Shown one piece after another: positions 26,357 through 34,702 of a stretch of DNA of 64,000 nt. A model generated the notes under the pieces. It saw nothing but the letters and a program-made list of their open reading frames with translations. It did no database searches and was not told the origin of the DNA. Origin of the DNA: Bacteroidota bacterium (GTDB lineage: Bacteria; Bacteroidota; Bacteroidia; NS11-12g; UBA9320); NCBI GenBank assembly GCA_013359235.1, contig JABWCE010000003.1:1-64000 (forward strand). Reading direction: 5' to 3'. Made by a program: the position numbers and the translations under genes. Numbering within the stretch: position 1 is the first letter of the stretch; each line of letters opens with the position of its first letter.

Positions 26357-26866
26357 TTAATTACAATTAGAAGCTATAAACGAATCAGCCATTTTAAGCC
26401 CATATTTGCTTGCGTTGTGCATTGCTTCGCAAGCCTTATCAAATTTATGAAGGTAATAAAATGCAACTCCAATATTTACCCACGATTGGGCATAACTACT
26501 ATCTTTTTCCAAGGCTTTGTTGTACCATTCAATTGCTTCTTCGTATTTGCTATCTATTGCATATATCACGCCTAAATTATTGTAATAAATTGCTTTGGGA
26601 TTTATTTCAATACATTGTTTGTAATCTTTAATTGCTCCTTTTTTATCGTTTGTTTTTTCTTTTATCAAAGCTCTTTTAAACAGGTATTCTTCGGTTTCGG
26701 GTGATGTTTTCACTGCTTTATTTATAAAAATTAGTGCCGAATCGTATTTCTGGGCTTTGTATAGGTATGATGCTCTTTCAAACATTATTTTACCTATATC
26801 GCCTACTTGAGAATATCCAAAAGTAATGGTAAATAATGCTATAATTAATAAACTTATTTTTTTCAT
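26357..26866 (-). CDS. Exported TPR-repeat protein
   Basis: A 169-residue protein with a signal peptide ending near FGYSQ (20) and about four TPR units after it: ASYLYKAQKYDSALIFINKAV, EYLFKRALIKEKTNDKKGAIK, IYYNNLGVIYAIDSKYEEAI and AQSWVNIGVAFYYLHKFDKACE. TPR proteins of this kind serve as periplasmic or outer-membrane scaffolds. No partner is evident from the neighbours. It has its own terminators on both sides, so it is probably an independent unit. Confidence 0.85.
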   Translation of the reverse strand: MKKISLLIIALFTITFGYSQVGDIGKIMFERASYLYKAQKYDSALIFINKAVKTSPETEEYLFKRALIKEKTNDKKGAIKDYKQCIEINPKAIYYNNLGVIYAIDSKYEEAIEWYNKALEKDSSYAQSWVNIGVAFYYLHKFDKACEAMHNASKYGLKMADSFIASNCN

Positions 26867-26903
26867 TGCTGTATTTTCTTTTAATTTTTAATTTTCACAA
26901 TAA

Positions 26904-26929
26904 ACCCCGGTCGAGCCGGGGTTTTTTGT
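26904..26929 (-). terminator. GC-rich hairpin terminator between two exported-protein genes
   Basis: AAACCCCGG and CCGGGGTTT form a 9-bp stem with loop TCGAG. It follows the stop of the gene at 26951-27418. The U tract is better on the plus strand (TTTTTT) than on the minus strand (TTTATT), so it may act in both directions. Confidence 0.75.
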
Positions 26930-26950
26930 AAGTTCTTTTTTGTTAATTTT

Positions 26951-27418
26951 TTAATACAAATACCAGTTGTAGTATGAACTGTAAACTTCCATTTCAAAAG
27001 TCTGATAATTGCATGATTTGGAAATTGGTCCCCAAGTTGTTTTGCTTCCGTCATTAAATTCTGCCACTGCATAAAGCGAAGTGGTACCGTTAGAAATTTC
27101 AACTTGACCATTACCCCAAGGTGCTACATAGCCTTCAAGTTTTCCGTCAACGTAGCAATAGATATAATAGCTTGTGTGATTGTCAAACAATGCTTTACAT
27201 CCTGCTCCGCCTCTTGAATTTCTGTCAACTACTTTTGACTCTTGTCCGTCACCGTTTTTACGGCTCGAAACTGTAATGTTTGGATCCGCTCCTCTTGATT
27301 TTTCAAGCTTAGCTGCATCCCCGTTTCCTCCGTCTTTTGTGTTGTTTTGAGCAGAGGCTGTAAAACTCAGGCCACAAATTAATAGGCCGATTGCAAATAA
27401 CTGATTTAATTTTTTCAT
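26951..27418 (-). CDS. Small secreted protein of unknown function
   Basis: A 155-residue protein with a signal peptide ending near TASAQ (24). A polar linker rich in Gly, Asp, Asn and Lys (residues 25-70) leads to a compact strand-rich domain with three Cys, Tyr-rich segments (YYIYCYVDGKLEGYVAPWG) and a final MEVYSSYYNWYLY. No known family is recognised. The pattern (short exported domain, odd number of Cys) suggests a cell-surface or extracellular small domain. It lies upstream of the TPR gene on the same strand but is separated from it by a terminator. Confidence 0.75.
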   Translation of the reverse strand: MKKLNQLFAIGLLICGLSFTASAQNNTKDGGNGDAAKLEKSRGADPNITVSSRKNGDGQESKVVDRNSRGGAGCKALFDNHTSYYIYCYVDGKLEGYVAPWGNGQVEISNGTTSLYAVAEFNDGSKTTWGPISKSCNYQTFEMEVYSSYYNWYLY

Positions 27419-27568
27419 GATAATTTTTTAATGTTTTATTTTTAAATTACAGCAATATATATTTTTCAAAAGTAAAAGGTAAATATCATTTTACAAATTT
27501 TTTTTAATTTTTAATTTGATTGTGTTTTTATCTAAAACTTTCTTAAAAGTTACATATATTAATAATAT

Positions 27569-28483
27569 TTAAAAACCTCCAAAAACTATGCCAGCACAAA
27601 TAGTATTTACATCTGGTCCTTTATCTTTTTTGAATGTTGGCTCGGGAAAATAGCGAAAGTAGAAATTTATATCGCCCGAACCTAAATACATTGAATACCC
27701 TATACGCAATTCATCTAAATTATAATCACCTTTTACTTTAGTTTTTTGTTTTCCATTTTCTTCCCATTTTTTCTTTTGATGACTTCCAATTAAATACCCA
27801 AACTGCGGACCTACTGCTATTTTAAATACATCTTTTTTCTTTTTTGAGTTGCCAAATTTAAATTTTACAAGCACCGGAACTGTCAGGTATGTTGAAACTA
27901 ATTTGTTTTTCTTATAATTTATATTCTGATTTATTTCGTATTTTAATACTGCTGAATCTCTGAATAAATCTACATTGTTTTTAAAACGATAATTATTCCA
28001 ATCAACTCCTACACCGTAAATGAATGACAAACTTTTTGCAACTTTTATTTCTTGTTCAAAAATGCGAACATTAAACTCACAACCTTTACCATTTTCAAGA
28101 TCTAAATCTTTATAGTTTTCGGGCATATCAAGAGTTTTATTATATTCTAAGAAATTAAAACCCCAGTCAAAATTAAACCAATGAGATTTTACACGAGAAA
28201 CTGATTTTTCTTCTTTATGTTGTTTGTGTTTTTTCTCAAAGTTCTTAGGTTTTTCAGGTACTTTTTTATCGGGTATATGACCAATTTTTAATGTATCTTC
28301 ATTTATAATAATTTCGGTATTATCCTGGTTTTCTTTACTCTCTTTTGTGTCAATTGTGATTTTGATTTTTTTCCCGTTGATTATTACAGGTTTTTTTGAT
28401 TTTGATGAGTCTGTTTGAGCATTTGTTTGATTCAAAGCTATAAACAAAGCTAATAGTAATGTAATTGATTTTAAATATTTCAT
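27569..28483 (-). CDS. Outer-membrane beta-barrel protein (PorT-like)
   Basis: A 304-residue exported protein. The signal peptide ends near TNAQ (23). A charged Lys/Glu-rich stretch occupies 25-100. The second half has alternating strands typical of 8-10-strand outer-membrane barrels (SLSFIYGVGVDWNNYRF, LVSTYLTVPVLVKFKF, FKIAVGPQFGYLIGS, LRIGYSMYLGSGDINFYFRYF) and ends in the terminal aromatic VFGGF. It is the third gene of a sigma/anti-sigma/barrel unit and is probably co-transcribed, since only 8 bases separate it from the anti-sigma-like gene. The exact function is unknown. Confidence 0.78.
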   Translation of the reverse strand: MKYLKSITLLLALFIALNQTNAQTDSSKSKKPVIINGKKIKITIDTKESKENQDNTEIIINEDTLKIGHIPDKKVPEKPKNFEKKHKQHKEEKSVSRVKSHWFNFDWGFNFLEYNKTLDMPENYKDLDLENGKGCEFNVRIFEQEIKVAKSLSFIYGVGVDWNNYRFKNNVDLFRDSAVLKYEINQNINYKKNKLVSTYLTVPVLVKFKFGNSKKKKDVFKIAVGPQFGYLIGSHQKKKWEENGKQKTKVKGDYNLDELRIGYSMYLGSGDINFYFRYFPEPTFKKDKGPDVNTICAGIVFGGF

Positions 28484-28491
28484 ATATTGTT

Positions 28492-29289
28492 TTATTTTAT
28501 TTCTATTGTTGCGTTTGCATAAATTATATCACCTTTTAAAGTAATATCAATCGAAGGTTTGTAATTTTTAACTTTGGGTATAATTTTAATCTTTAAATTG
28601 GGCAAATCATCCCATACTCTCTTTATTTTATAAGTGTTTGATATTAATATATCGTACTTGCTTTTATTTTTTAATTTATACTTTTCAATATTCATAAAAT
28701 CGGTTTCTTTAATTTCTAAATCGTAAATTGTACTATAATTAATTTTTTCAATGTTTTGTTTTTTTACTATAATTATATCATAATTTGGTTTGAAAATATT
28801 AATTGAATCAAAGTTTGTAATTTCATTTGTATTTTTATCTTTAATTATAGGTTTTTGGCGGCTTTTAGTTGTTGAAGAGATATTGAATTTATCTGTTTTT
28901 TTACTTAAAAATTCTTTACTTTTTTCAATATTTTTATAATGCTCTATTTTAGATTTTACATCAGTTTTAATTGAAATTTTTCGGGTTTCGGGTTTATTGA
29001 ATTTTAATAAAATAATTGCAAGCAATAACAGTGAAGCCGCAATTGATGAGACAATATAAAAATTAAAAAACTTTATATTACCTGTGGATTTAATCAATTT
29101 ATCTTTATTGTCGAATATTAAATTTTCATCAACTTCTAAAACAGTTAATTTCATAAGTTCCCATTCTTTTTTCAAAAATTCATCATTATTTATTTGATTT
29201 AAAAGTTCACTTTTTTGAGGTTCACCAATATTTCCCTCAACCAAATCAAACATTATCATTTCAAAATTTTCTTTGTTAATTTCAATCAT
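28492..29289 (-). CDS. Anti-sigma-factor-like membrane protein
   Basis: A 265-residue protein. The N-terminal 60 residues (MIMFDLVEGNIGEPQKSELLNQI, then DEFLKKEWELMK) resemble the cytoplasmic sigma-binding helices of Bacteroidota anti-sigma factors. There is no HxxxCxxC zinc motif. One transmembrane segment follows (about 76-97, IVSSIAASLLLLAIILL), then a Lys-rich periplasmic part. The stop of the upstream sigma gene overlaps this start by 4 bases. It presumably holds the sigma factor inactive until an envelope signal. This is inference from position and architecture. Confidence 0.75.
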   Translation of the reverse strand: MIEINKENFEMIMFDLVEGNIGEPQKSELLNQINNDEFLKKEWELMKLTVLEVDENLIFDNKDKLIKSTGNIKFFNFYIVSSIAASLLLLAIILLKFNKPETRKISIKTDVKSKIEHYKNIEKSKEFLSKKTDKFNISSTTKSRQKPIIKDKNTNEITNFDSINIFKPNYDIIIVKKQNIEKINYSTIYDLEIKETDFMNIEKYKLKNKSKYDILISNTYKIKRVWDDLPNLKIKIIPKVKNYKPSIDITLKGDIIYANATIEIK

Positions 29290-29774
29290 AATAAAGTATT
29301 TATACTTCCAATTTTTTCTTTTATAAACTGTCTTGCTCTGAAAATATTGATTTTCACCTGAGCTTCTGTCATTCCAGTAATTTCGCTAATTGCTTTATAA
29401 TCGTAACCTTCGTAATCTCTAAGCATTAACACGCTTTTTTGTTTTTCGGGAAGTTTGTTCACTATTTTTTCTATTGCAGTTTTAATTCCCGAATATTCTG
29501 TAATTGATGCACTCATAACATTTTCATGGTAATCTTCAATATTACTGATTCTTTTTGAGGCTCTAATTACATCAATCATATTGCGGTATGCTATCGTAAA
29601 TATGTAACTTTTTGCTTTTTCAAAATTTACTTCTTCTCTTTTAACCCAAAGCTTTTCGAAGGTGTTTTGAACAATATTTTGTGCTTCGTCACTATTTCTT
29701 AAATTTTTCATTATAAATCTGTACACTCCGTCAGCATATTGTTTAACACAAATGTTGTATTGCGATGGGGTCAT
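29286..29774 (-). CDS. ECF-type RNA polymerase sigma factor
   Basis: A 162-residue sigma-70 family protein with only regions 2 and 4. Region 2 shows RFIMKNLRNSDEAQNIVQN and TFEKLWVKR; region 4 shows LPEKQKSVLMLRDYEGYDY and KAISEITGMTEAQVKINIFRAR. It starts at ATG 29774. It overlaps the anti-sigma gene by 4 bases, the usual coupled arrangement. Targets cannot be deduced, but the downstream barrel gene is likely self-regulated. Confidence 0.93.
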   Translation of the reverse strand: MTPSQYNICVKQYADGVYRFIMKNLRNSDEAQNIVQNTFEKLWVKREEVNFEKAKSYIFTIAYRNMIDVIRASKRISNIEDYHENVMSASITEYSGIKTAIEKIVNKLPEKQKSVLMLRDYEGYDYKAISEITGMTEAQVKINIFRARQFIKEKIGSINTLL

Positions 29775-29932
29775 TTAACAACAGTATTACTTTGAAAAGA
29801 GCGTTAAGTTACAATTTATTACTTTTTTTTACATTATAATTTGCCAAACACATGAAAATCAAAGCATTTATTTTAAATTTTTAAAAAATATTTTTTTATT
29901 AAATATTAATTGATAAAAGTTCAATAAAATAC

Positions 29933-29940
29933 TATTTTTG
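29933..29940 (+). promoter_or_regulatory. Promoter -7 element of tRNA-Lys
   Basis: TATTTTTG matches TAnnTTTG. A TTG at 29910-29912 lies 20 bases upstream, a fitting -33 element. The mature tRNA starts 20 bases after the -7 element. Confidence 0.6.
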
Positions 29941-29960
29941 CACCACTTTTTTAAAAAAAA

Positions 29961-30036
29961 GATTCCGTAGCTCAGTTGGTAGAGCATTACACTTTTAATG
30001 TAGTGGTCCTGGGTTCGAGTCCCAGCGGGATCACCA
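29961..30036 (+). tRNA. tRNA-Lys (UUU)
   Basis: A 76-base cloverleaf with acceptor arms GATTCCG/CGGGATC (one T-G pair), D arm GCTCAGTTGGTAGAGC, anticodon stem TTACA/TGTAG with loop CTTTTAA (anticodon TTT at 29994-29996), T arm CTGGG-TTCGAGT-CCCAG, and an encoded CCA end. Confidence 0.97.
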
Positions 30037-30048
30037 AATAAAATAAAG

Positions 30049-30073
30049 CCCTCTGTTTTCCAGAGGGTTTTTT
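30049..30073 (+). terminator. Terminator after tRNA-Lys
   Basis: Stem CCCTCTG/CAGAGGG with loop TTTTC is followed by six T residues, 12 bases past the tRNA 3' end. Confidence 0.9.
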
Positions 30074-30130
30074 ATTTCTTTTCTTTTTATCAATTATAAT
30101 TTTGCTTTGTATTTTTAAAATTAAAATAAA

Positions 30131-30583
30131 TTGAAAGCTGTATTACAACGAGTAAGATATTGCAATGTTAAAATCAATGACAAAGTTGAATGTGAAATTG
30201 GTACAGGAATGCTTGTTTTGTTGGGAATTGAAAATGGCGATAATTGTGATGAATTGGAATGGTTATGCCAAAAAATTGCCAAAATCAGAATATTTAGTGA
30301 TGCTGATGGTAAAATGAACCTTGATATAAATAGCGTTGGTGGTGAAATTTTATTGGTTAGTCAATTTACCCTTCATGCAAGTACTGTTAAAGGAAATCGT
30401 CCTTCATTTATGTTAGCAGCAAAGCCCGAAGATGCAAAATTATTGTATTTAAAATGTGCAGAAAGATTAAATGAATTAGTTGAAAAGCCTCTAAAAAAAG
30501 GAGTTTTTGGTGCAGATATGCAAATTGAACTCTGTAATGATGGACCTGTAACTATTGTAATTGATTCTCGAAATAGATTGTAG
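30131..30583 (+). CDS. dtd: D-aminoacyl-tRNA deacylase
   Basis: A 150-residue enzyme that removes D-amino acids (and glycine from tRNA-Ala) from misacylated tRNAs. The start is TTG at 30131, since KAVLQRVRYCNVKI matches the family N-terminus. The active-site motif SQFTLHAST and the Gly-cisPro segment NDGPVTIVID are present, as are GVFGADM and GNRPSF. Length is normal. It converges with the T9SS gene at 30587, only 3 bases away. Confidence 0.95.
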   Translation: MKAVLQRVRYCNVKINDKVECEIGTGMLVLLGIENGDNCDELEWLCQKIAKIRIFSDADGKMNLDINSVGGEILLVSQFTLHASTVKGNRPSFMLAAKPEDAKLLYLKCAERLNELVEKPLKKGVFGADMQIELCNDGPVTIVIDSRNRL

Positions 30584-30586
30584 AAA

Positions 30587-33103
30587 TCAATTTGAATTTA
30601 TCAAAATTTTATAAGGTTTCAAATAGTTTAAACTAATAAAATATACACCTGGTTTTAAATATTCTAAGTTTACAAAATGAAAATTACCAATATTTTTGTT
30701 GTAAATTAACTTTCCTGAAATGTCTGAAATCATCAGAGTATTGGTTTCATTTTGAGAATTGATGTACAATGAGCCGTTATACATTAAAATTTTGTTTGTA
30801 TAATCTTCAGAATTATATTTTAAAATAGGTGAAAAACTAAAATTGCCGTTAAAATCATTTTGTTTAATTCTATAAAATTTGTTTGATTTTTCTGCATCAA
30901 ATAATATGTAATCGTATTTTAAAATAATATTGCTATTGCCATTATCAGACTTGGAGTTAATAGTTTTTATACTCTCAAAATTTATACTGTCTAATGAAAA
31001 CTGAATTTCATAATTCAAGCAATTTGTTTCTGTTGCTGTACTCCATTCAATTAATTTTTCAAATTCATTTAATTTTTTAACTCTGAAATTGATAAAAGAT
31101 ACAGGTAATGGGTTTTGATTATTTGGCGAACCAAAAGTAAATTCGCTCCAACTTGAAATATTATTTGATGTAACCGAGCCCGAACTTGAAGAGCCAGACG
31201 AAGAAGTATTTCCTTCGCTTTCCCAATTGCCAGATTTATAATGAGCTACAACTAGATGAGATGAAGCGAGATTACTTATTCCACTTTCTGTACTGTTCCA
31301 ATACAAAGTTACATTTGCGGTTTGGCTACCATTGGGTGAAATTTCCCAATATTCAACACTACTTACCTTGCCTCCGGTAAGGCTTGAACCCAAATTACTT
31401 TGATTAGCTGGAGAGGTTTTAAAATATTCAACAGTAAAATAATCTGATGAAGAACCTGAATTTGAAGTAATACCAACAGGATTGTAATTTCCGCTCTTAC
31501 CAATTTTGAATATAAAATCTGAATTGCCTATTTTTCGCAAAGGTCCATTTACATAAGATGATGACGAACCTCCAGAAATTGTTGCTGATGCTGCCAATAT
31601 CAAATTATTTGTATTTGAACTTGTAATTAAGCCATTTGTTAAAGTCAATGTATTATTAACTGTTGTTGCAGAATTTAAAGTAATCCCATTAGTATTATTT
31701 ATTGTCAAATTGTTCAATACACTTGAAGTGCTTGGAATTTCATTGCCTGTGTTTATGGCAGAATTACTTTGATTATATGTAATATTTACAGTAGTACCAA
31801 ATGTAGGTGCGGAATTTAAAGAACCATTTGTTCTAATAATTTCGGCTGAATTTCCTAAGGTCAGATTAGAACCATTATAAAAAGTACCATCTATTAAATA
31901 CAAAATTCCAATTATAGTTCTAGAAAATCCAAGTGAAACGCCAGATGAATTATTAATTTTTATATTTTGAAAGTCAGAATGCCATTCTGTTGATGTGGCA
32001 GATTGTGATGAGGATCCTTGATAAATTAAAGTTGTATTTGAAGAACTTACACTAAAATTCCCACCGGAACCAATTAATAAAGTTCCCGCTTTTATTGTCA
32101 AGGTACCATCACTTGTAATGCTTGTATTTTCACCACTTAAAGTTGTTTTATTACCACTACCTGATAATATAATATTTTTGTAATTCAAAAACTTTGTAGC
32201 TCCACTATATGTTGATTTTATAAAATTTTGATTTCCGCTTTTGCCATATTCTACAATACCATTGCTGCCAATACTAATATTTGTACATTGCACATGGGGA
32301 CTTGTTCCTGTAACTTTCAAAGTTCCATTTAAATAAAATGTACCACAAATATCACTTGAAGTTCTTTGAATTATGGAGTTTGAAGCACCCGTGCCTGAAT
32401 CAATTAATGTCGCCCCATATTCTATCGTTACGTCACCTTGCCCGGATGTTCCATTATCAGCAGAAATACTATTTGTGCCAATATCTAAAGTTCCTGAAGT
32501 AATTGTCCAATTTGAAGCTTTTAGATTTGTTTGCAATGCAGCAGTTTCACCATTATTTAAAGCAAAGTCAATATCAAAAAGCGAAGAAGAACCATTGCCA
32601 GAAGCCCATTCACCAGTATTTGTTACATTTCTCGAAGTACCTACAATTTTAAGTTTACCTCCACTTGATTTTGAAATTGGTGTTGAAGGAATAGTAGTAC
32701 TATAAGAAATGCTTAAATCTGCGTTAGAACCATTTGTTATATCTACAACACCATAATAACAACATAATTTGCCATACAAATTTAAGGTATATGTTTGAAG
32801 TTCTATTAATGCATCACCACCTGTAGTTGGACTTGTTGTACCTGTACTTAAATATATATTTTTACAATTTGCGGTGCCAGTCAATGTTATTGTGTGACCT
32901 GCTTGTAAATAAACATCATTTGATGAACCAGGAGCATTTGAAGCTGTAGTCCATTGTGAACCATCCCAAATTTGCCAATGCGAAGCAGTACTCCATGTAA
33001 CATTTGTTTGGGCTGAACGATAATCTCCTACCGTTGCAGAGATTACATAACTGTTAATAACTAAAATGTTATTAATAAAGATTAAAGCTAATAATCTTTT
33101 CAT
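30587..33103 (-). CDS. Large secreted protein with T9SS sorting domain
   Basis: About 838 residues from ATG at 33103 (an upstream in-frame start at 33115 is less likely). The signal peptide (1-23) is followed by a beta-helix-like region of 600 residues rich in Ser, Thr, Asn and Gly. It opens with the pattern WSTASHWQIWDGSQWTTA, NAPGSSNDVYLQAGHTITL, a start shared by many Bacteroidota surface adhesins. Short repeated motifs such as NLTINNTNGITLNS support parallel beta-strands. A fibronectin-like stretch (VSFINFRVKKLNEFEKLIEW, STATETNCLNYEI) precedes the T9SS type A tail (KPGVYFISLNY). Probably an adhesin or cell-surface fibre; no catalytic motif is seen. Confidence 0.85.
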   Translation of the reverse strand: MKRLLALIFINNILVINSYVISATVGDYRSAQTNVTWSTASHWQIWDGSQWTTASNAPGSSNDVYLQAGHTITLTGTANCKNIYLSTGTTSPTTGGDALIELQTYTLNLYGKLCCYYGVVDITNGSNADLSISYSTTIPSTPISKSSGGKLKIVGTSRNVTNTGEWASGNGSSSLFDIDFALNNGETAALQTNLKASNWTITSGTLDIGTNSISADNGTSGQGDVTIEYGATLIDSGTGASNSIIQRTSSDICGTFYLNGTLKVTGTSPHVQCTNISIGSNGIVEYGKSGNQNFIKSTYSGATKFLNYKNIILSGSGNKTTLSGENTSITSDGTLTIKAGTLLIGSGGNFSVSSSNTTLIYQGSSSQSATSTEWHSDFQNIKINNSSGVSLGFSRTIIGILYLIDGTFYNGSNLTLGNSAEIIRTNGSLNSAPTFGTTVNITYNQSNSAINTGNEIPSTSSVLNNLTINNTNGITLNSATTVNNTLTLTNGLITSSNTNNLILAASATISGGSSSSYVNGPLRKIGNSDFIFKIGKSGNYNPVGITSNSGSSSDYFTVEYFKTSPANQSNLGSSLTGGKVSSVEYWEISPNGSQTANVTLYWNSTESGISNLASSHLVVAHYKSGNWESEGNTSSSGSSSSGSVTSNNISSWSEFTFGSPNNQNPLPVSFINFRVKKLNEFEKLIEWSTATETNCLNYEIQFSLDSINFESIKTINSKSDNGNSNIILKYDYILFDAEKSNKFYRIKQNDFNGNFSFSPILKYNSEDYTNKILMYNGSLYINSQNETNTLMISDISGKLIYNKNIGNFHFVNLEYLKPGVYFISLNYLKPYKILINSN

Positions 33104-33308
33104 AAGCAAAAACACAAATCAAATAATATTTTCTTATTATACAATAATTTTACATAAAATATTTTTTAGATTATTATCTATTTTTGATACTTTATTCCCA
33201 TTATTAGACTTCAAATTCATTCAAATAGAATCAAAATTTTTGAAAGTGAAATTTTATACATCTGTTTCTCTGCATATTAAAGAATTTTTTTAAAAAAAAT
33301 TAAAACAA

Positions 33309-33324
33309 TGGCACAACTATTGAA
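33309..33324 (+). promoter_or_regulatory. Sigma-54-like promoter candidate
   Basis: TGGCACAACTATTGAA has TGGCAC and TTG at the right -24/-12 distance (GG at 33310-33311 and GA at 33322-33323 with 10 bases between). Only the final C of the TTGC element differs. It is 37 bases before the start of the T9SS gene at 33361. Confidence 0.45.
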
Positions 33325-33360
33325 AGTAGAAAAAACAAATAAAATAAAAAAAAATACACA

Positions 33361-34596
33361 ATGAAAAATTTAGCTTTAATCGTTTTTACAATTCTTAATT
33401 TCACATCTATCGCTCAAATTAAATTAAAATATTCAGGTTCATACTCGGTAAGTGGTACACCGGGTCAAGTTGGCGCTATTTATACTTGGAATAATGTAGG
33501 TAGCGAAAACGGAGTTACAATCAAATCAAAAATTGAAATTCTATCAATAACCGGAGGTGCTGCGCTTGAAGAAATAGATAATGCATACGATGGTTCTTCA
33601 AGAGCTTGGCAACCAATTATAAACGGTTCACAATACAATGGAGGTTTTTGGGGAATTGAATTTAAAATTAGTTTTTATAATGCTTCAAACAACAATCCAT
33701 TGACAATAAGTTCATTTAAAGCAAATGGAATAGACATAGACGGAGATGGAGACAAAGTGAGAGAATATAACAGATTTGATGCCCCATCGAATTATACACT
33801 CGAAAGCAATACATATTTAAGTACTTCAAGCAATAATGGTAATTTTACTTTTACATCGCCCAAAACAGTTGTTAATGGAATAGATATTACACAAACTCGT
33901 TATGCTGTAAGTTGTCTATACGAAAACAAACAATATATTTCAGTAAAACTTGGAGGAGGCTGCTTTGGTGGCAATTGCTCTACTTTTGAAGGCACAAGAC
34001 TTCATTCTGTAAACTTTTATGATGTTGTAGTTTTCAACAATGCACAGGTACTGCCTGTAACTTTACTATATTTTAAAACAATAAATAACGACAAAAAATC
34101 AGTAACTATGAAATGGGCTACAAGTGCAGAAATAAATAACGACTTTTTCACTATTGAAAAATCAACAAACGGAAAAAATTGGGTGGAAGTAGCTAGAATT
34201 CCTGGTGCTGGCAATAGCTCTCAAATCATTAATTATTCATATACTGACAATAATCCATTAAGCGGAACATCGTACTATAGACTAAAGCAAACAGATTATA
34301 ATGGTGAATATGAATATTTCCAATCAAAAGCTGTTGTTTTGGATGCAAAAGGAAAATTGAACCTTGAAGTTTTCCCTAATCCAGCAAAAGAAAACACAAC
34401 TGTAAAACTTACAACTTTATCAGCAAGTAAAATTGTAGTAAAAGTTTTGAATATAAACGGTCAAGAGGTATTAAGTGCAACCGAACTTGACGGAAATTCA
34501 TTAGAAATTCAAACTTCATTGTTTCCAAAAGGCCTATATATAGTTGAGATAACACAAGATGAAAACGTTCTTCGCAAAAAACTAATAGTTGAATAA
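33361..34596 (+). CDS. Secreted protein with T9SS type A sorting domain
   Basis: A 411-residue protein with a signal peptide ending near TSIAQ (19). The first 220 residues form an unrecognised beta-rich domain (QIKLKYSGSYSV, IKSKIEILSITGG, DIDGDGDKVREYNRF) with a disulfide-like GGGCFGGNCSTF. The next part is the common KSVTMKWATSAEINND, FFTIEKSTNGKNW repeat-like beta-sandwich. The last 80 residues are a type A sorting domain (VFPNPAKENTTV, FPKGLYIVEI, VLRKKLIVE). It is exported by the type IX system. The function of the N-terminal domain is unknown. A sigma-54-like promoter lies in front. Confidence 0.85.
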   Translation: MKNLALIVFTILNFTSIAQIKLKYSGSYSVSGTPGQVGAIYTWNNVGSENGVTIKSKIEILSITGGAALEEIDNAYDGSSRAWQPIINGSQYNGGFWGIEFKISFYNASNNNPLTISSFKANGIDIDGDGDKVREYNRFDAPSNYTLESNTYLSTSSNNGNFTFTSPKTVVNGIDITQTRYAVSCLYENKQYISVKLGGGCFGGNCSTFEGTRLHSVNFYDVVVFNNAQVLPVTLLYFKTINNDKKSVTMKWATSAEINNDFFTIEKSTNGKNWVEVARIPGAGNSSQIINYSYTDNNPLSGTSYYRLKQTDYNGEYEYFQSKAVVLDAKGKLNLEVFPNPAKENTTVKLTTLSASKIVVKVLNINGQEVLSATELDGNSLEIQTSLFPKGLYIVEITQDENVLRKKLIVE

Positions 34597-34629
34597 TACA
34601 ATATAAAATTCTAATGCTTATAAAATTAA

Positions 34630-34655
34630 AAAGGCTGAGTGTACACTCAGCCTTT
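34630..34655. terminator. Bidirectional palindromic terminator
   Basis: AAAGGCTGAGTG and CACTCAGCCTTT form a perfect 12-bp stem around a TA centre, between convergent genes. The minus-strand side continues with TTTTTAATTTT, so it best serves the lipoprotein gene at 34703-35272. Confidence 0.85.
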
Positions 34656-34702
34656 AGTAGTTTAGCATTTATCAATAGAAAATTAAAAAATAGGTCTCAA
34701 TT

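Noticed and set aside
33308-33364. 18-residue frame MAQLLKVEKTNK before the T9SS gene
   Set aside because: It coincides with the sigma-54-like promoter and an A-rich leader; too short, with no conservation evidence.
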